A DNA stretch of 63,285 nucleotides, taken from an uncultured Holdemania sp. (GTDB taxonomy: Bacteria > Bacillota_I > Bacilli_A > Erysipelotrichales > Erysipelotrichaceae). The stretch is taken from the NCBI GenBank assembly GCA_904395815.1, contig CAJFOC010000004.1, forward strand, positions 1-63,285, read 5' to 3'. Position 1 is the stretch's first letter, and the number at the start of each line of letters is the position of its first letter. Positions 17,392-26,104 of the stretch are shown here, piece after piece. Under the pieces are notes generated by a model. It had not been told where the DNA came from, did not search any database, and worked only from the letters and a program-made list of their open reading frames with translations. The position numbers and the translations under genes were made by a program.

Positions 17392-19209
17392 TTATTCGGC
17401 GCTGATGGCTCCTGTCAGAGCGTAGCTGGCCGCATTTTCGCCGGCGATCTTACCCCAGACGATGCAGCTGGTATTCGCCAGACCACCGATGTTCGCGCCG
17501 CCGCCGATGTTTGCGCCGCCGGCAAGTTCACCGCATTCAAACAGACCCGGAATTGGATTGCCTTCGGCATCCAGAATCTGCGCGTTGGTGTTCATCAGCG
17601 GGCCGCCTTTGGTCAGCATGACATACGGAACTGTCTTGACCGCATACAGAGTGCCTTCCAGCGGCTGACGGTCATCTGTCCGTCCAAATGGATCGTTCCC
17701 TGTTTCAATGCCTTCGTTGTAAGCGTCGACCGTCGCTTTCAGCGTTTCCGCATCAACACCGATCTTTTCTGCCAGCTCTTCTACCGATTCCGCCTGGAAG
17801 ACGACTTCGCCCTTTTCCAGTTCTTCATTGAAATGAGACCAGTCTTCTTCTCTGCTGAAAATCGGATCCTGGTTGTCAATGACATACTGACCGAAAATCA
17901 TCCAGACAATATTCTGATCCGTTGACGCATAGAACGCCTTCTTCTCGCTGTCCAGATTTTCAAATTCGTTCATCGTCCGCTCACCGCTGGTATTAACCCA
18001 GATCGTGTTCGGATAGGCGGTATTCTGCGCTGTCACCGTATGAACAAAGCCGCTGTCGCTGACTGGAACACCGCCTGCATAAGCCGGCAGGTAATCCATG
18101 TTATTCAGCACCGCACCCGCTTCGATTGCCCATTGATATCCATCACCGGTAACAAATTCCGGGGCGTCAGTCAGCACGTTGGTGAAGTTGTATTCGTGCA
18201 GCATTTCTTCATTATGGCCATAACCGCCGGTGGCCAGAATGACTGCGCCGCTGCGATATTCCGTGCTGTCAGTCAGCCGGACGCCAACCACCGCGCCATC
18301 TTCAATAATCAGGTTATCCACTTCCGTGTTCAGCAGGATTTCCAGCGTTCCCTGTTCAACCTGCTCATCCAGTAACGGCTTAACCAGCGCTTCCATCGCC
18401 TTGGCGCCACCGGTTACACGGTGTTCACGCGGGATTTCGAATGCGTCATAGGTTGATGGCTGAGTCGGCGTCCGATCGCCGAAGTCCGCGCCCAGCGAAT
18501 CCATCCAGTCTACCGCGGCCGCCGCATTTTCCACATGCTTCTGCGTCAGTTCCGGGACGTTGATTCCGCCGCCCATTCGTTCGATATCCTCAATAAAGGC
18601 CTCTGGCGTATCTTCGATGCCGGCGTCCTTCTGCATCTGCGTTCCGGCGCCGCTCAGCGTTCCGCCGGCATACCGGCCGCTGCCGCCCAATTCGCCAGTC
18701 TTTTCAATCAGCATAACCTTCGCGCCCTGAGTGCTCGCTTCCAGCGCCGCGTTCATCCCTGCAAAACCGCCGCCGACAACGATCACATCCGGATCAGTAA
18801 ACGCCAGCGGCTGCTGGGAAGCTTCCGGAGTCTCCTCATTGGCGATCGCACCGCTGGCCTTATCCAGCGCATTGGCTACCGCCGACATAATCGCATTGGA
18901 CGTCACCGTCGCGCCGCTTACCGCTTCCACTTCGGTGCTGTTGGCATCGACAATGGCCTGCGGAATCGTTTCCAGCGCCGGATCTGCGATTCCCTGTGTT
19001 TCCTGCTGTTCCATAACAACAACCGAAACAATCGCATCATCCTTGACTTCTACGGAAACCTCAACCTTTCCATTCATGCCATCGGCACTGCCGGTGTAGG
19101 TTCCGTCGGTGTAGACGCCGCCGCTGTTTCCCTGGGAAGAAGAACAGCCTGCCAACGTCATGACCATAGCCAGTGAGGTAACAACAGTCAGTAATAGTTT
19201 TCGCATCAT
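17392..19209 (-). CDS. Extracytoplasmic FMN/FAD lipoprotein reductase (fumarate/urocanate reductase-like)
   Basis: At 605 aa it is flavocytochrome-c-like but without heme motifs. A signal peptide ends in the lipobox LAGC (Cys near residue 22), so the protein is membrane-tethered outside the cell. An FMN-binding domain (~33-118) carries SGATVTS, the usual site of covalent FMN attachment by ApbE. The FAD_binding_2 domain has VVGGGFAGMNAALEA near 142 and GGNIGGGANIGGLANT near the C-terminus. Relatives reduce fumarate, urocanate, acrylates or other acceptors with electrons from membrane quinones or extracellular electron transfer. The substrate cannot be read from sequence. A sigma-A promoter lies at 19236-19263. 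Confidence 0.85.
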   Translation of the reverse strand: MMRKLLLTVVTSLAMVMTLAGCSSSQGNSGGVYTDGTYTGSADGMNGKVEVSVEVKDDAIVSVVVMEQQETQGIADPALETIPQAIVDANSTEVEAVSGATVTSNAIMSAVANALDKASGAIANEETPEASQQPLAFTDPDVIVVGGGFAGMNAALEASTQGAKVMLIEKTGELGGSGRYAGGTLSGAGTQMQKDAGIEDTPEAFIEDIERMGGGINVPELTQKHVENAAAAVDWMDSLGADFGDRTPTQPSTYDAFEIPREHRVTGGAKAMEALVKPLLDEQVEQGTLEILLNTEVDNLIIEDGAVVGVRLTDSTEYRSGAVILATGGYGHNEEMLHEYNFTNVLTDAPEFVTGDGYQWAIEAGAVLNNMDYLPAYAGGVPVSDSGFVHTVTAQNTAYPNTIWVNTSGERTMNEFENLDSEKKAFYASTDQNIVWMIFGQYVIDNQDPIFSREEDWSHFNEELEKGEVVFQAESVEELAEKIGVDAETLKATVDAYNEGIETGNDPFGRTDDRQPLEGTLYAVKTVPYVMLTKGGPLMNTNAQILDAEGNPIPGLFECGELAGGANIGGGANIGGLANTSCIVWGKIAGENAASYALTGAISAE

Positions 19210-19235
19210 ATCTCTCCTCTTTTCTCACTGTCTCT

Positions 19236-19263
19236 ATTATAACCTCTTTAAGGATAAATGCAA
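19236..19263 (-). promoter_or_regulatory. Promoter of the FMN/FAD reductase, with possible operator
   Basis: On the minus strand: TTGCAT (19263-19258), a 16-bp spacer, TATAAT (19241-19236). Just upstream, at 19270-19279, TGTGTTCACA is a short dyad. It could be part of an operator for a redox or CRP-type regulator, but that is weak. The rest of 19210-19577 holds only AT-rich sequence and the PduL terminator. Confidence 0.6.
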
Positions 19264-19493
19264 CGTTATTGTGTTCACATTATCAAATTGTTTTGTTCAA
19301 TCTTTGAACTTTTATCATACTCAGCAGCTACAGCGGTTAGACTCCGTGCTTGAGAAATATCCCCCTTTGTTCTGGCTTTCCGCCGATTTGCCCTCTTTTC
19401 TATATCAGCATACAAAACCCAGGGCATGCCATCCTGAGCTGGCATTGTTTCCGATTTCATATGATTTTCCCTTGTTTCTGTCCGCAAAAAGTC

Positions 19494-19537
19494 AAAAAAA
19501 AGACCGGAAATCACGACAGCCGGATCCATTTCCGGTC
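19494..19537 (-). terminator. Intrinsic terminator of pduL
   Basis: GACCGGAAAT (19502-19511) pairs perfectly with ATTTCCGGTC (19528-19537). On the minus strand a run of eight T residues follows. It lies 40 nt past the PduL stop. Confidence 0.85.
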
Positions 19538-19577
19538 CCGTCTGTTTTTCCAGTCCCAAAGTATCATCTATTGGAAA

Positions 19578-20153
19578 TCAGCGAATGATTTCGCCCATCG
19601 CCGTACCAGCGATCGCCGCTGCGTTGGCCTCATCGGTATCGATGTGCATTGCCAGCGAATATTTGTCGGAAACCCGAATGACCGTATCGCCAAAGGTCAG
19701 GCTGCGGCCTTCCGTGTCAATCTTCACGGAAACGATCTGGCCATTGGTTACGCCAAACCGTTCAGCGTCCGCCGGAGTCATGTGAATATGACGCTTGGCA
19801 GCGATGACACCCTTGTCGATTTCAATTGTTCCGGCCGGACCGATCACCGTGATGCCGCTGGTGCCTTCGATATCGCCGGATTCACGGATCTGCGCCTTCA
19901 CTCCGACAGTCCGGGCTTCTGTCAGCGACAGTTCCACCTGCGTTGCCGAACGGGTCGGACCCAGAACCGACAGCTTCAGTTCGCCGCGCTCGCCCTTGAT
20001 CGTTACTTTTTCATTGCAGGCAAACTGTCCCGGCTGCGACAGCTCTTTCTTGACTGTCAGCTGATATCCCGGGCCAAACAGCGCTTCCACATCCGCATCC
20101 GTCAGGTGAATATGACGGGCGGAAACTTCTACCAATACTTTTTCTTCAGACAT
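19578..20153 (-). CDS. pduL: Phosphate propanoyltransferase / phosphotransacetylase, PduL type
   Basis: At 191 aa it carries both PduL half-domains with their zinc His motifs: VSARHIHL near residue 10 and AKRHIHMT near 118. PduL exchanges acyl-CoA and acyl-phosphate, supplying acyl-phosphate for ATP formation by acetate or propionate kinase. No N-terminal encapsulation peptide or microcompartment gene is nearby, so the housekeeping role as phosphotransacetylase for acetate fermentation is likely. The start follows GAGGGAG. It is monocistronic, with a strong terminator. Confidence 0.93.
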   Translation of the reverse strand: MSEEKVLVEVSARHIHLTDADVEALFGPGYQLTVKKELSQPGQFACNEKVTIKGERGELKLSVLGPTRSATQVELSLTEARTVGVKAQIRESGDIEGTSGITVIGPAGTIEIDKGVIAAKRHIHMTPADAERFGVTNGQIVSVKIDTEGRSLTFGDTVIRVSDKYSLAMHIDTDEANAAAIAGTAMGEIIR

Positions 20154-20220
20154 CTTCTACTCCCTCTTTCCTGTCATTTTCATTATAGTCAATTCGATGA
20201 ACCAAGGCAAACAAAAACAC

Positions 20221-21603
20221 TTATTTTGTCGTTAAAAGTTCGCCGACGATGAGTCCGTTGGCAGCAGCCTGCGACAGCGAGCGGGTAAAGCCGGCGCCAT
20301 CTCCCAGCGCGTAGATTCCCGGACAGCCTTCAATTTCAAAATTCGTGCATTGCGGCCGGGCAGAATAATACTTGCATTCCACGCCATACAGCAGCGTATC
20401 GGCATTGGCCGTCCCCGGCGCCACCTGATTCAGGGCATGCAGCGTTTCGATGATGTTGTCCAGCTGCCGTTTCGGCATGCACAGACTGAGATCCCCCGGC
20501 ACCGCCTTCAGCGTCGGCTGAACCGTTGACGCCCGTAGACGCTTCTCATCCGTACGCCGGCCGTTTTCCAGATCGCCCAGCCGCTGAACCAGCACGCTGC
20601 CGCCGGAAATCTTGTTGGCCAGGGAAGCCACATCCCGGGCATAATCGATCGGATCGCGGAACGGTTCGGTGAAACGGATCGTACTGAGCAGGGCAAAATT
20701 GGAATTCTGCGTCTTTTTCTGCGGATCCTTGTACGCATGTCCGTTGACCGTCAGAACCCCGTCGGTATTCTCCGTCACAACCTGGCCCCGCTCATTGAAA
20801 CAGAACATGCGGGTTACATCGCCATACGCCTTGGAGCGATAAAGAATCTTCGGTTCGTAAACGCGGGAAGAAAAGTGCTCCCAGACCATGGCTGGCAATT
20901 CCACCCGTACGCCGATATCCACCTGATTGTTGGTGCAGGAAACCTGATGACGGCGGCACCAGTCCAGAAACATCCGGCTGCCGGCACGGCCGACCGCAAA
21001 GACGATCTTGTCTGCCTTCACGCTGTGCTTTTGTCCCTGACAGGTAAAGAACACCTCATGGCTATCGCGGCTGACGTCCGTCACCGTGCACAGCGTTGCG
21101 ATCTGAACCCGGCTGCGCAGCTCTTCCACCAGCCGCATCATCGTGCGGTAATTGGCGTCGGTTCCCAGATGCTTCAGCTGCGCCTGCTGCATGTGCAGAT
21201 CATAGCGCAGGCAGAGCCGCTTCAGCTCATCATCCGGGATAAACCGTTCCTGCTGTGCGCCAAAACGCATCAGAATACTGTCGGCCTGCTCAATGTACTC
21301 CATGACCTGCGAAGCCGGCATGAAATCCGGCAGCCAGCCGCCATATTCAGTGGAAATGATATACTTGCCGTCAGAAAACGCTCCGGCGCCGGCAATTCCC
21401 TCCATGATCGCGCATGGATCGCATTGCAGGCATTTTTCTGTTTTGCCGTTGAGAATCGGACAGCGGCGATGCTGCAGATCCTGCCCCCGCTCCAGAAGAA
21501 GCACCTGAAGATCCGGCCGCTTTTCGGCGATGCGGTAAGCGCACATCAATCCGCCGATGCCTCCTCCGATGATGACTACGTCGACTTTGCTGCTGAAATT
21601 CAC
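20221..21603 (-). CDS. FAD-dependent dehydrogenase (COG2509-like flavoprotein)
   Basis: At 460 aa it opens with a Rossmann FAD site, VVIIGGGIGGLMCAYRIAE (residues 9-27), and closes with a GDGAGFTRSLSQAAANG segment typical of this flavoprotein group. A Cys cluster near 48-63 (RCPIL, KCLQCDPC) could bind a metal or Fe-S cluster, or be redox-active. The biochemical reaction of this family is poorly known. The start is GTG at 21603 after GGAAGG. It lies 67 nt upstream of PduL on the same strand and could be cotranscribed with it. The specific substrate is not assigned. Confidence 0.8.
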   Translation of the reverse strand: MNFSSKVDVVIIGGGIGGLMCAYRIAEKRPDLQVLLLERGQDLQHRRCPILNGKTEKCLQCDPCAIMEGIAGAGAFSDGKYIISTEYGGWLPDFMPASQVMEYIEQADSILMRFGAQQERFIPDDELKRLCLRYDLHMQQAQLKHLGTDANYRTMMRLVEELRSRVQIATLCTVTDVSRDSHEVFFTCQGQKHSVKADKIVFAVGRAGSRMFLDWCRRHQVSCTNNQVDIGVRVELPAMVWEHFSSRVYEPKILYRSKAYGDVTRMFCFNERGQVVTENTDGVLTVNGHAYKDPQKKTQNSNFALLSTIRFTEPFRDPIDYARDVASLANKISGGSVLVQRLGDLENGRRTDEKRLRASTVQPTLKAVPGDLSLCMPKRQLDNIIETLHALNQVAPGTANADTLLYGVECKYYSARPQCTNFEIEGCPGIYALGDGAGFTRSLSQAAANGLIVGELLTTK

Positions 21604-21682
21604 TCTGTTTTTCCTTCCTTTCCTAGCCTTCCCTTTTCCCGTTCTCTATTCTATCACAGAAACCCCAAAAACGCCTCTTCCA

Positions 21683-21691
21683 TGATATAAT
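21683..21691 (+). promoter_or_regulatory. Extended -10 promoter (TGA-TATAAT)
   Basis: TGA plus consensus TATAAT lies 25 nt before the ATG of the alpha/beta hydrolase. No clear -35. Confidence 0.5.
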
Positions 21692-21715
21692 GAATTCAAA
21701 ATCAGGAGGAAAACC

Positions 21716-22465
21716 ATGCTCAACAACCAGACACCCCCACCACTGCTGTTGTTTCTTCACGGTTTCGGACAGAAACGGACAGCCGAACTGGACAGCCTAC
21801 GCCAGGCTTTTCAGCAGGATATGGACATTCTGATGCCGGATCTGTTTGATCCGACGGATGCGCGGGACAGCGATGGCATTCTGTGGGCCAACCGGGCGCT
21901 GGCTGCCGTCGAGCGGCAGCTGCTGAAAGGCCGCGAAATCATTCTGGGCGGATTTTCCATGGGCGCGGTGATCGCCTGCTGGGTTGCTTCCCAATTGCCT
22001 GTACGCAAGCTGATCCTTGTTTCACCGGCGTTTGATCTTTTGAATCTGAAAAATACCGGCAACGTGCTGAACACCGTGCTGCATCAGTTTGCGCATCTGC
22101 AGTCCCCGCAGGATCTGGCCAATTTCAATGGTCTGCCTTCTCCCTTCTATCAGACGCTTTTGGATGTGGTCAGCCGGTTTCGTCCCTATGCCGCCCAACT
22201 GCACTGTCCGGTGCTTTTGATTCATGGCAGCGAAGACTCCATCGTTTCCGTGCAGAGCGCCCGCTATGCCTTTGCCAGAATTCCTTCAGCGCAAAAACAG
22301 ATGTTCACCCTTGAAAACGGACATCACGTGCTGTTTGAAGATGAAGGGGTCTGTCAGGAAGTGCTGGCGCTGATCCGGCTGTTTCTGCAGGATCAGATCG
22401 TCGTCCGTCCTGACGTCCACAGTCCGGATCAGACAGTGAAAACAGAGATTCACAAACAGGACTGA
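21716..22465 (+). CDS. Alpha/beta hydrolase
   Basis: At 249 aa it has the full serine-hydrolase layout: oxyanion segment LFLHGFG near residue 13, nucleophile elbow G-F-S-M-G near 80, acid in HGSEDS near 165, and catalytic His in ENGHHV near 195. It has no signal peptide. Family members are carboxylesterases, thioesterases or lipases of small substrates; the substrate is not readable. AGGAGG lies 6 nt before the ATG. It is a single gene between an extended -10 promoter and a two-way terminator. Confidence 0.85.
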   Translation: MLNNQTPPPLLLFLHGFGQKRTAELDSLRQAFQQDMDILMPDLFDPTDARDSDGILWANRALAAVERQLLKGREIILGGFSMGAVIACWVASQLPVRKLILVSPAFDLLNLKNTGNVLNTVLHQFAHLQSPQDLANFNGLPSPFYQTLLDVVSRFRPYAAQLHCPVLLIHGSEDSIVSVQSARYAFARIPSAQKQMFTLENGHHVLFEDEGVCQEVLALIRLFLQDQIVVRPDVHSPDQTVKTEIHKQD

Positions 22466-22483
22466 CCGGTTTTCGGACCAACA

Positions 22484-22536
22484 GAAAACGGAAGACAACC
22501 TCTCTGCCATCATGCAGCGTTGCCTTCCGTTTTTTT
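22484..22536. terminator. Bidirectional terminator between the hydrolase and the glycan locus
   Basis: AAAACGGAAGACAACC pairs, with two mismatches, to CGTTGCCTTCCGTTTT, followed by T7. It marks the 3' end of the minus-strand glycan region. Confidence 0.75.
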
Positions 22537-22538
22537 AT

Positions 22539-24068
22539 TCATGCCTTTTCCATCCGATTGCGGATCAGCCGCCAGCCGCGGCGGATCAGCTTGCGGAACG
22601 AAGCATAGCAGCACCAGTAAATCACCGTGAAAACGGCGAAGACAATCAGCCCGAGAACGACGCAGGCGATCAGAAAATGCAGCGTTGAAGAAGTCACAAA
22701 CGCCTGCTGCGTCTGCCACGCGCCATAGGCGGCCACCCCGACCACCGCCGCCACCGCCAGCCGGGAGAAAACCATTTTGTAATAGCGCAGCGGATTCAGA
22801 TGAAAGACCTTACGGTAGACCAGTACCGGATTGTAGAGAAAATCCACCGTCCAGTTGGTCACCATCGTCGCCAGCAAGACCCCGGCAATCCCCAGCGGCT
22901 GAATCAGCACAATGGACAGCACCACCTTGGAAATCGCCAGCAGATACGCATTGCCGCGGGCGTCGCGAAACAGACCGTTGGCATCGCGGCAGATGATGAT
23001 CGGCTCCCGCATCGTCATATAGAAAATGTTGATCGCAAACAGAAAGGCGATAAACAGCGTCACCGAATACTCCGGCCGCATCTTCATCCAGATCAGGACA
23101 AAGCGGCCGATCACCACGAAAATACAGACGCCGATAATTGACGCAATGTACACGGCAAAATTGAAAAACTCGGTAAATACGCTGTAGGAATCCGCGCCCT
23201 GATCGTTGAACAGGTTGCCGAAGCTGTTGATCGGCGAGGTGATCGCGGAATTGATGATTTTGGATACCGATTCGGTCAGATAACTGTAGGAACCATATAC
23301 ACTGGTCATCGTATACCCCATGAAATAGGTGATCACCAGGTTATCGGTGTTGTTGGTCGCCAGCGTTGACAGACGCTGCACGATAGTATAACGGGCATTC
23401 TGGCGGAAAGAGGTATCCGGCGCAAACGGTCCTTTCTCTTTCAGCCACGGATAATTCTTCAGCGCAATCTGACGGGCAGTGATATTGGCGATGAGCACCT
23501 GCAGCCCTTCGATCAGGAAAATGATGATGTAAGGCAGCCGCAACAGGATGACGATCACCATCAGCACCATGCGCGCAATCGCAATCGTCTGAATCCAGAT
23601 ATTGATCTTGTATTCTTTCTGATCGGCGATGATGACGAAATTGGGGCCCATCAGAAAATAGGAAATCCCAAACGGCACGCACAGAATGAGAAACATCGTC
23701 ACCGTTTCGCCATAGCTCAGCGGCGACTGGGCAAACATCGGAAACAACAGCGCCGCTATCGCACCGGCTGCCAGAACCACGACTCCGGTAATACGAAAAA
23801 TTTTCACCGCGCCATGATAGATCGACAGCACTTTCTGCCGGTCGCCGCGGGCCAGCGGCTGAAACAGCAGCTGCCTAAAAGCCAGCGAATAGCTCAGCTC
23901 AAACACGTTGAGAAAGGTGATGACGTTCATGATCGTCAGCTGCAGACCGTTGAGATCGCTGCCGTACAGATCGATAAACATCCTGACCTTGATGAAGCCG
24001 AAGACCGGAAGCGCAACGCTGGTAATCAGACTGACCAGGAAATTGTAAAAAGAATATCGAGTCCGCAT
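22539..24068 (-). CDS. Polysaccharide flippase (MATE/MOP superfamily), second copy
   Basis: This 509-aa protein with ~12-14 hydrophobic helices begins MRTRYSFYNFLVSLITS, matching the N-terminal pattern of Wzx-like lipid-linked oligosaccharide flippases. It would move undecaprenyl-linked repeat units across the membrane. It is the last gene of a unit that begins with another, unlike flippase (27075-28529), so the locus may export two glycans or one flippase may act on a side-chain donor. The start follows GGGAGGGAAGCG. It ends 3 nt before a strong terminator. Confidence 0.85.
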   Translation of the reverse strand: MRTRYSFYNFLVSLITSVALPVFGFIKVRMFIDLYGSDLNGLQLTIMNVITFLNVFELSYSLAFRQLLFQPLARGDRQKVLSIYHGAVKIFRITGVVVLAAGAIAALLFPMFAQSPLSYGETVTMFLILCVPFGISYFLMGPNFVIIADQKEYKINIWIQTIAIARMVLMVIVILLRLPYIIIFLIEGLQVLIANITARQIALKNYPWLKEKGPFAPDTSFRQNARYTIVQRLSTLATNNTDNLVITYFMGYTMTSVYGSYSYLTESVSKIINSAITSPINSFGNLFNDQGADSYSVFTEFFNFAVYIASIIGVCIFVVIGRFVLIWMKMRPEYSVTLFIAFLFAINIFYMTMREPIIICRDANGLFRDARGNAYLLAISKVVLSIVLIQPLGIAGVLLATMVTNWTVDFLYNPVLVYRKVFHLNPLRYYKMVFSRLAVAAVVGVAAYGAWQTQQAFVTSSTLHFLIACVVLGLIVFAVFTVIYWCCYASFRKLIRRGWRLIRNRMEKA

Positions 24069-24081
24069 TCGCTTCCCTCCC

Positions 24082-25041
24082 TCATCGGATCAACCGCCGG
24101 TACAGCGGCAATGTCGCGGCGTTCATCGTCCGCAGAAAAACCCGGTTTTTCCAGCTCAGCTGGCGCAGATACGGATTACGATGCCAGTGCGGGTAGTGCT
24201 CCCGCATGACCTGCTGGGACATCGCATACAGTTCCCGGCTCAGCGGCGAGCGCAGAAAACGGAACATCCCGTACAGCCGCAGATGTTCGATGTGCAGATA
24301 TTCCAGCTCCTGCGCATACTTCTGCTCGATCCCCATCTGATGAAACTGATCGCGGACCTGCCGCATGACCGGAAAGATTTCCTTCAGCCGCTGACTGGCC
24401 GTTTCCGACATGATCGATCCCGGACGCTGGCGGTAATGAATCAGCGCTTCTTTCTGGTAACCGATATGACTGCTCAGTGCGAAAATCGGCATCGTCACCG
24501 GAATGTCCTCATACCAGGTTCCCGTCGGATAACGAAATCCCTGTTCTGTAAACAACGACGCCCGGTACAGCTTGTTCCAGGCAAACATCGGCGACAGAAA
24601 AGCCTGCCGCTGCACTGAAGAAAACGCATGAGGATTCAGTCCCTGCATCCGCCACGGCTGCCGGCCGTCTTCGTAAAAATACTCGATATCGGAAACGACT
24701 ACATCCATGCCCTTGGCCATCTGCTCAGCCATCTTCTCATAGTAATCCGGATCCGCATAGTCATCGCTGTCCAGAAAGCCGATCCACTCGCCAGTGGCAT
24801 AGGGAATCGCAAAATTGCGGGCATCCGACAGACCGCCGTTGGGTTTCTGCAGCAGACAAAAGCGGTCAGGCCGCTGCTGTACCCGCTGCCAGGCGATCTG
24901 AGGTGAACGGTCTGTGCTGCCGTCGTTGACGATCAGCACCTGCAGGTTCGGATAAGTCTGACGCTGCAGGGAATCCAGGCACTGATCGAGATAGCGTTCC
25001 ACGTTGTAGACCGGAACGATCACCGTGATCTCAGGTTTCAT
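24082..25041 (-). CDS. Family-2 glycosyltransferase (GT-A)
   Basis: At 319 aa its N-terminus ITVIVPVYNVERYLDQCL and nucleotide-binding motif NDGSTDRSP are typical of GT2. The metal-binding D-x-D is in LDSDDYADP near residue 94. A WYEDIPV motif near 170 is shared with the other GT2 proteins of this locus. It transfers a sugar from a nucleotide donor to a lipid-linked acceptor at the inner face of the membrane; the sugar is unknown. The start follows AGGAGGAATGTGA. It is cotranscribed with its neighbours (13 and 24 nt gaps). Confidence 0.88.
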   Translation of the reverse strand: MKPEITVIVPVYNVERYLDQCLDSLQRQTYPNLQVLIVNDGSTDRSPQIAWQRVQQRPDRFCLLQKPNGGLSDARNFAIPYATGEWIGFLDSDDYADPDYYEKMAEQMAKGMDVVVSDIEYFYEDGRQPWRMQGLNPHAFSSVQRQAFLSPMFAWNKLYRASLFTEQGFRYPTGTWYEDIPVTMPIFALSSHIGYQKEALIHYRQRPGSIMSETASQRLKEIFPVMRQVRDQFHQMGIEQKYAQELEYLHIEHLRLYGMFRFLRSPLSRELYAMSQQVMREHYPHWHRNPYLRQLSWKNRVFLRTMNAATLPLYRRLIR

Positions 25042-25065
25042 TCACATTCCTCCTGTCGAAGTCTT

Positions 25066-26088
25066 TCAGCTGCCGCACACTTCTTTCATCCAGCGGCCAT
25101 ACACCGTCCGGGAAACCCCCGGCGTCAGAATGAGCCGGTCCTTCAGTTGTTCTCCGCGTCCGCTGTAGCCGTATTTTTTCTGTCCGGCCAGAATCTGCGC
25201 CCGGTAAGGCATCAGCTTTTTCACCAGTTCATACAGCACCCAGCCGTGCTGCTGTTTCTGCTGTGAGGATCCCTGGATCCGGCGCAGCTGATAAAAGGAA
25301 AACTTGAACGCTTCATAAATCCGATAGTAAAACAACGCCGGCACCTCGCGGCAGGACTGCGCCTGATCCAATACAGCCATAAACACTTCGGCATGCGCGT
25401 CGATCACCTTCGGTTTCAGATCCGTCATCGTGTTGCCGGCTCTGTCGATCAGATAGAACGCGCAGGCCGCGTCGGTATACACAACCCGCTGAGCATTCAG
25501 CAGGCTGATATAGAACAGAAGATTATCGGTATAACCGATTTTCTGCGGAAAACGAATGGCGCTGGCCAGACTGCGGCGATACAGCTTGGCATGCGGTGAA
25601 GGATCGACAAACAACAGATCCTCAAACTGCGCGCTGCCCCGTTCCACACACTTTCCCGGCGTCAGAGTAGCAAACCGGCGGTTGTAAGCCGGATCGTATT
25701 GCGATGGCGATCCGTCGGAATAGACGAGCGTTTTGGCGCCGATCACAAGATCAGCCTGCTGCTCCTCCGCCAGAGAAACCAAGGTTGCCAGCGCGTCGGG
25801 GCTCAGCGTATCATCCGGATCACAGACCAGGAAATACTCGCTTTGCGCCTGGGCGATGGCCAGCTGCAGCACCGAGCCATATCCGCCGTTCTGTTTGCGG
25901 ATCGGAATGATCCTGTGCGGATAGCGGGCGGCATACTCATCGATGATGGCCTGTTCGTTTTTTGGGGAACCATCGTTGACGGCAAAGACGACGAAGTCCT
26001 CAAAAGTCTGCCGCAGCAGGGAATCGAAACATTGGGCAACATACTCTTCAACGTTGTAGATCGGAACGATCACGGTTACTTTAGTCAT
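25066..26088 (-). CDS. Family-2 glycosyltransferase (GT-A)
   Basis: This 340-aa GT2 enzyme starts KVTVIVPIYNVEEYVAQC. The DxD is VCDPDDTLSPD near residue 92, preceded by RKQNGGYGSV. Its middle (YTDNLLFYISLLNAQ) differs from its neighbours, so it probably uses another acceptor or donor. No membrane helix is present. AAAGGAGAACTGT precedes the ATG. It is third of five genes in the flippase unit; the 17-24 nt spacings indicate one transcript. Confidence 0.88.
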   Translation of the reverse strand: MTKVTVIVPIYNVEEYVAQCFDSLLRQTFEDFVVFAVNDGSPKNEQAIIDEYAARYPHRIIPIRKQNGGYGSVLQLAIAQAQSEYFLVCDPDDTLSPDALATLVSLAEEQQADLVIGAKTLVYSDGSPSQYDPAYNRRFATLTPGKCVERGSAQFEDLLFVDPSPHAKLYRRSLASAIRFPQKIGYTDNLLFYISLLNAQRVVYTDAACAFYLIDRAGNTMTDLKPKVIDAHAEVFMAVLDQAQSCREVPALFYYRIYEAFKFSFYQLRRIQGSSQQKQQHGWVLYELVKKLMPYRAQILAGQKKYGYSGRGEQLKDRLILTPGVSRTVYGRWMKEVCGS

Positions 26089-26104
26089 ACAGTTCTCCTT
26101 TGCC

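Noticed and set aside
19270-19279. Rex operator
   Set aside because: TGTGTTCACA lacks the 6-bp centre of the Rex consensus; only noted as a possible dyad.
19275-19559. Minus-strand 94-aa open frame
   Set aside because: It starts inside the pduL terminator hairpin and has no ribosome site.
19160-19588. Open frame of 142 aa across the pduL terminator
   Set aside because: It crosses a promoter and a strong terminator, has no ribosome site and no protein-like pattern.
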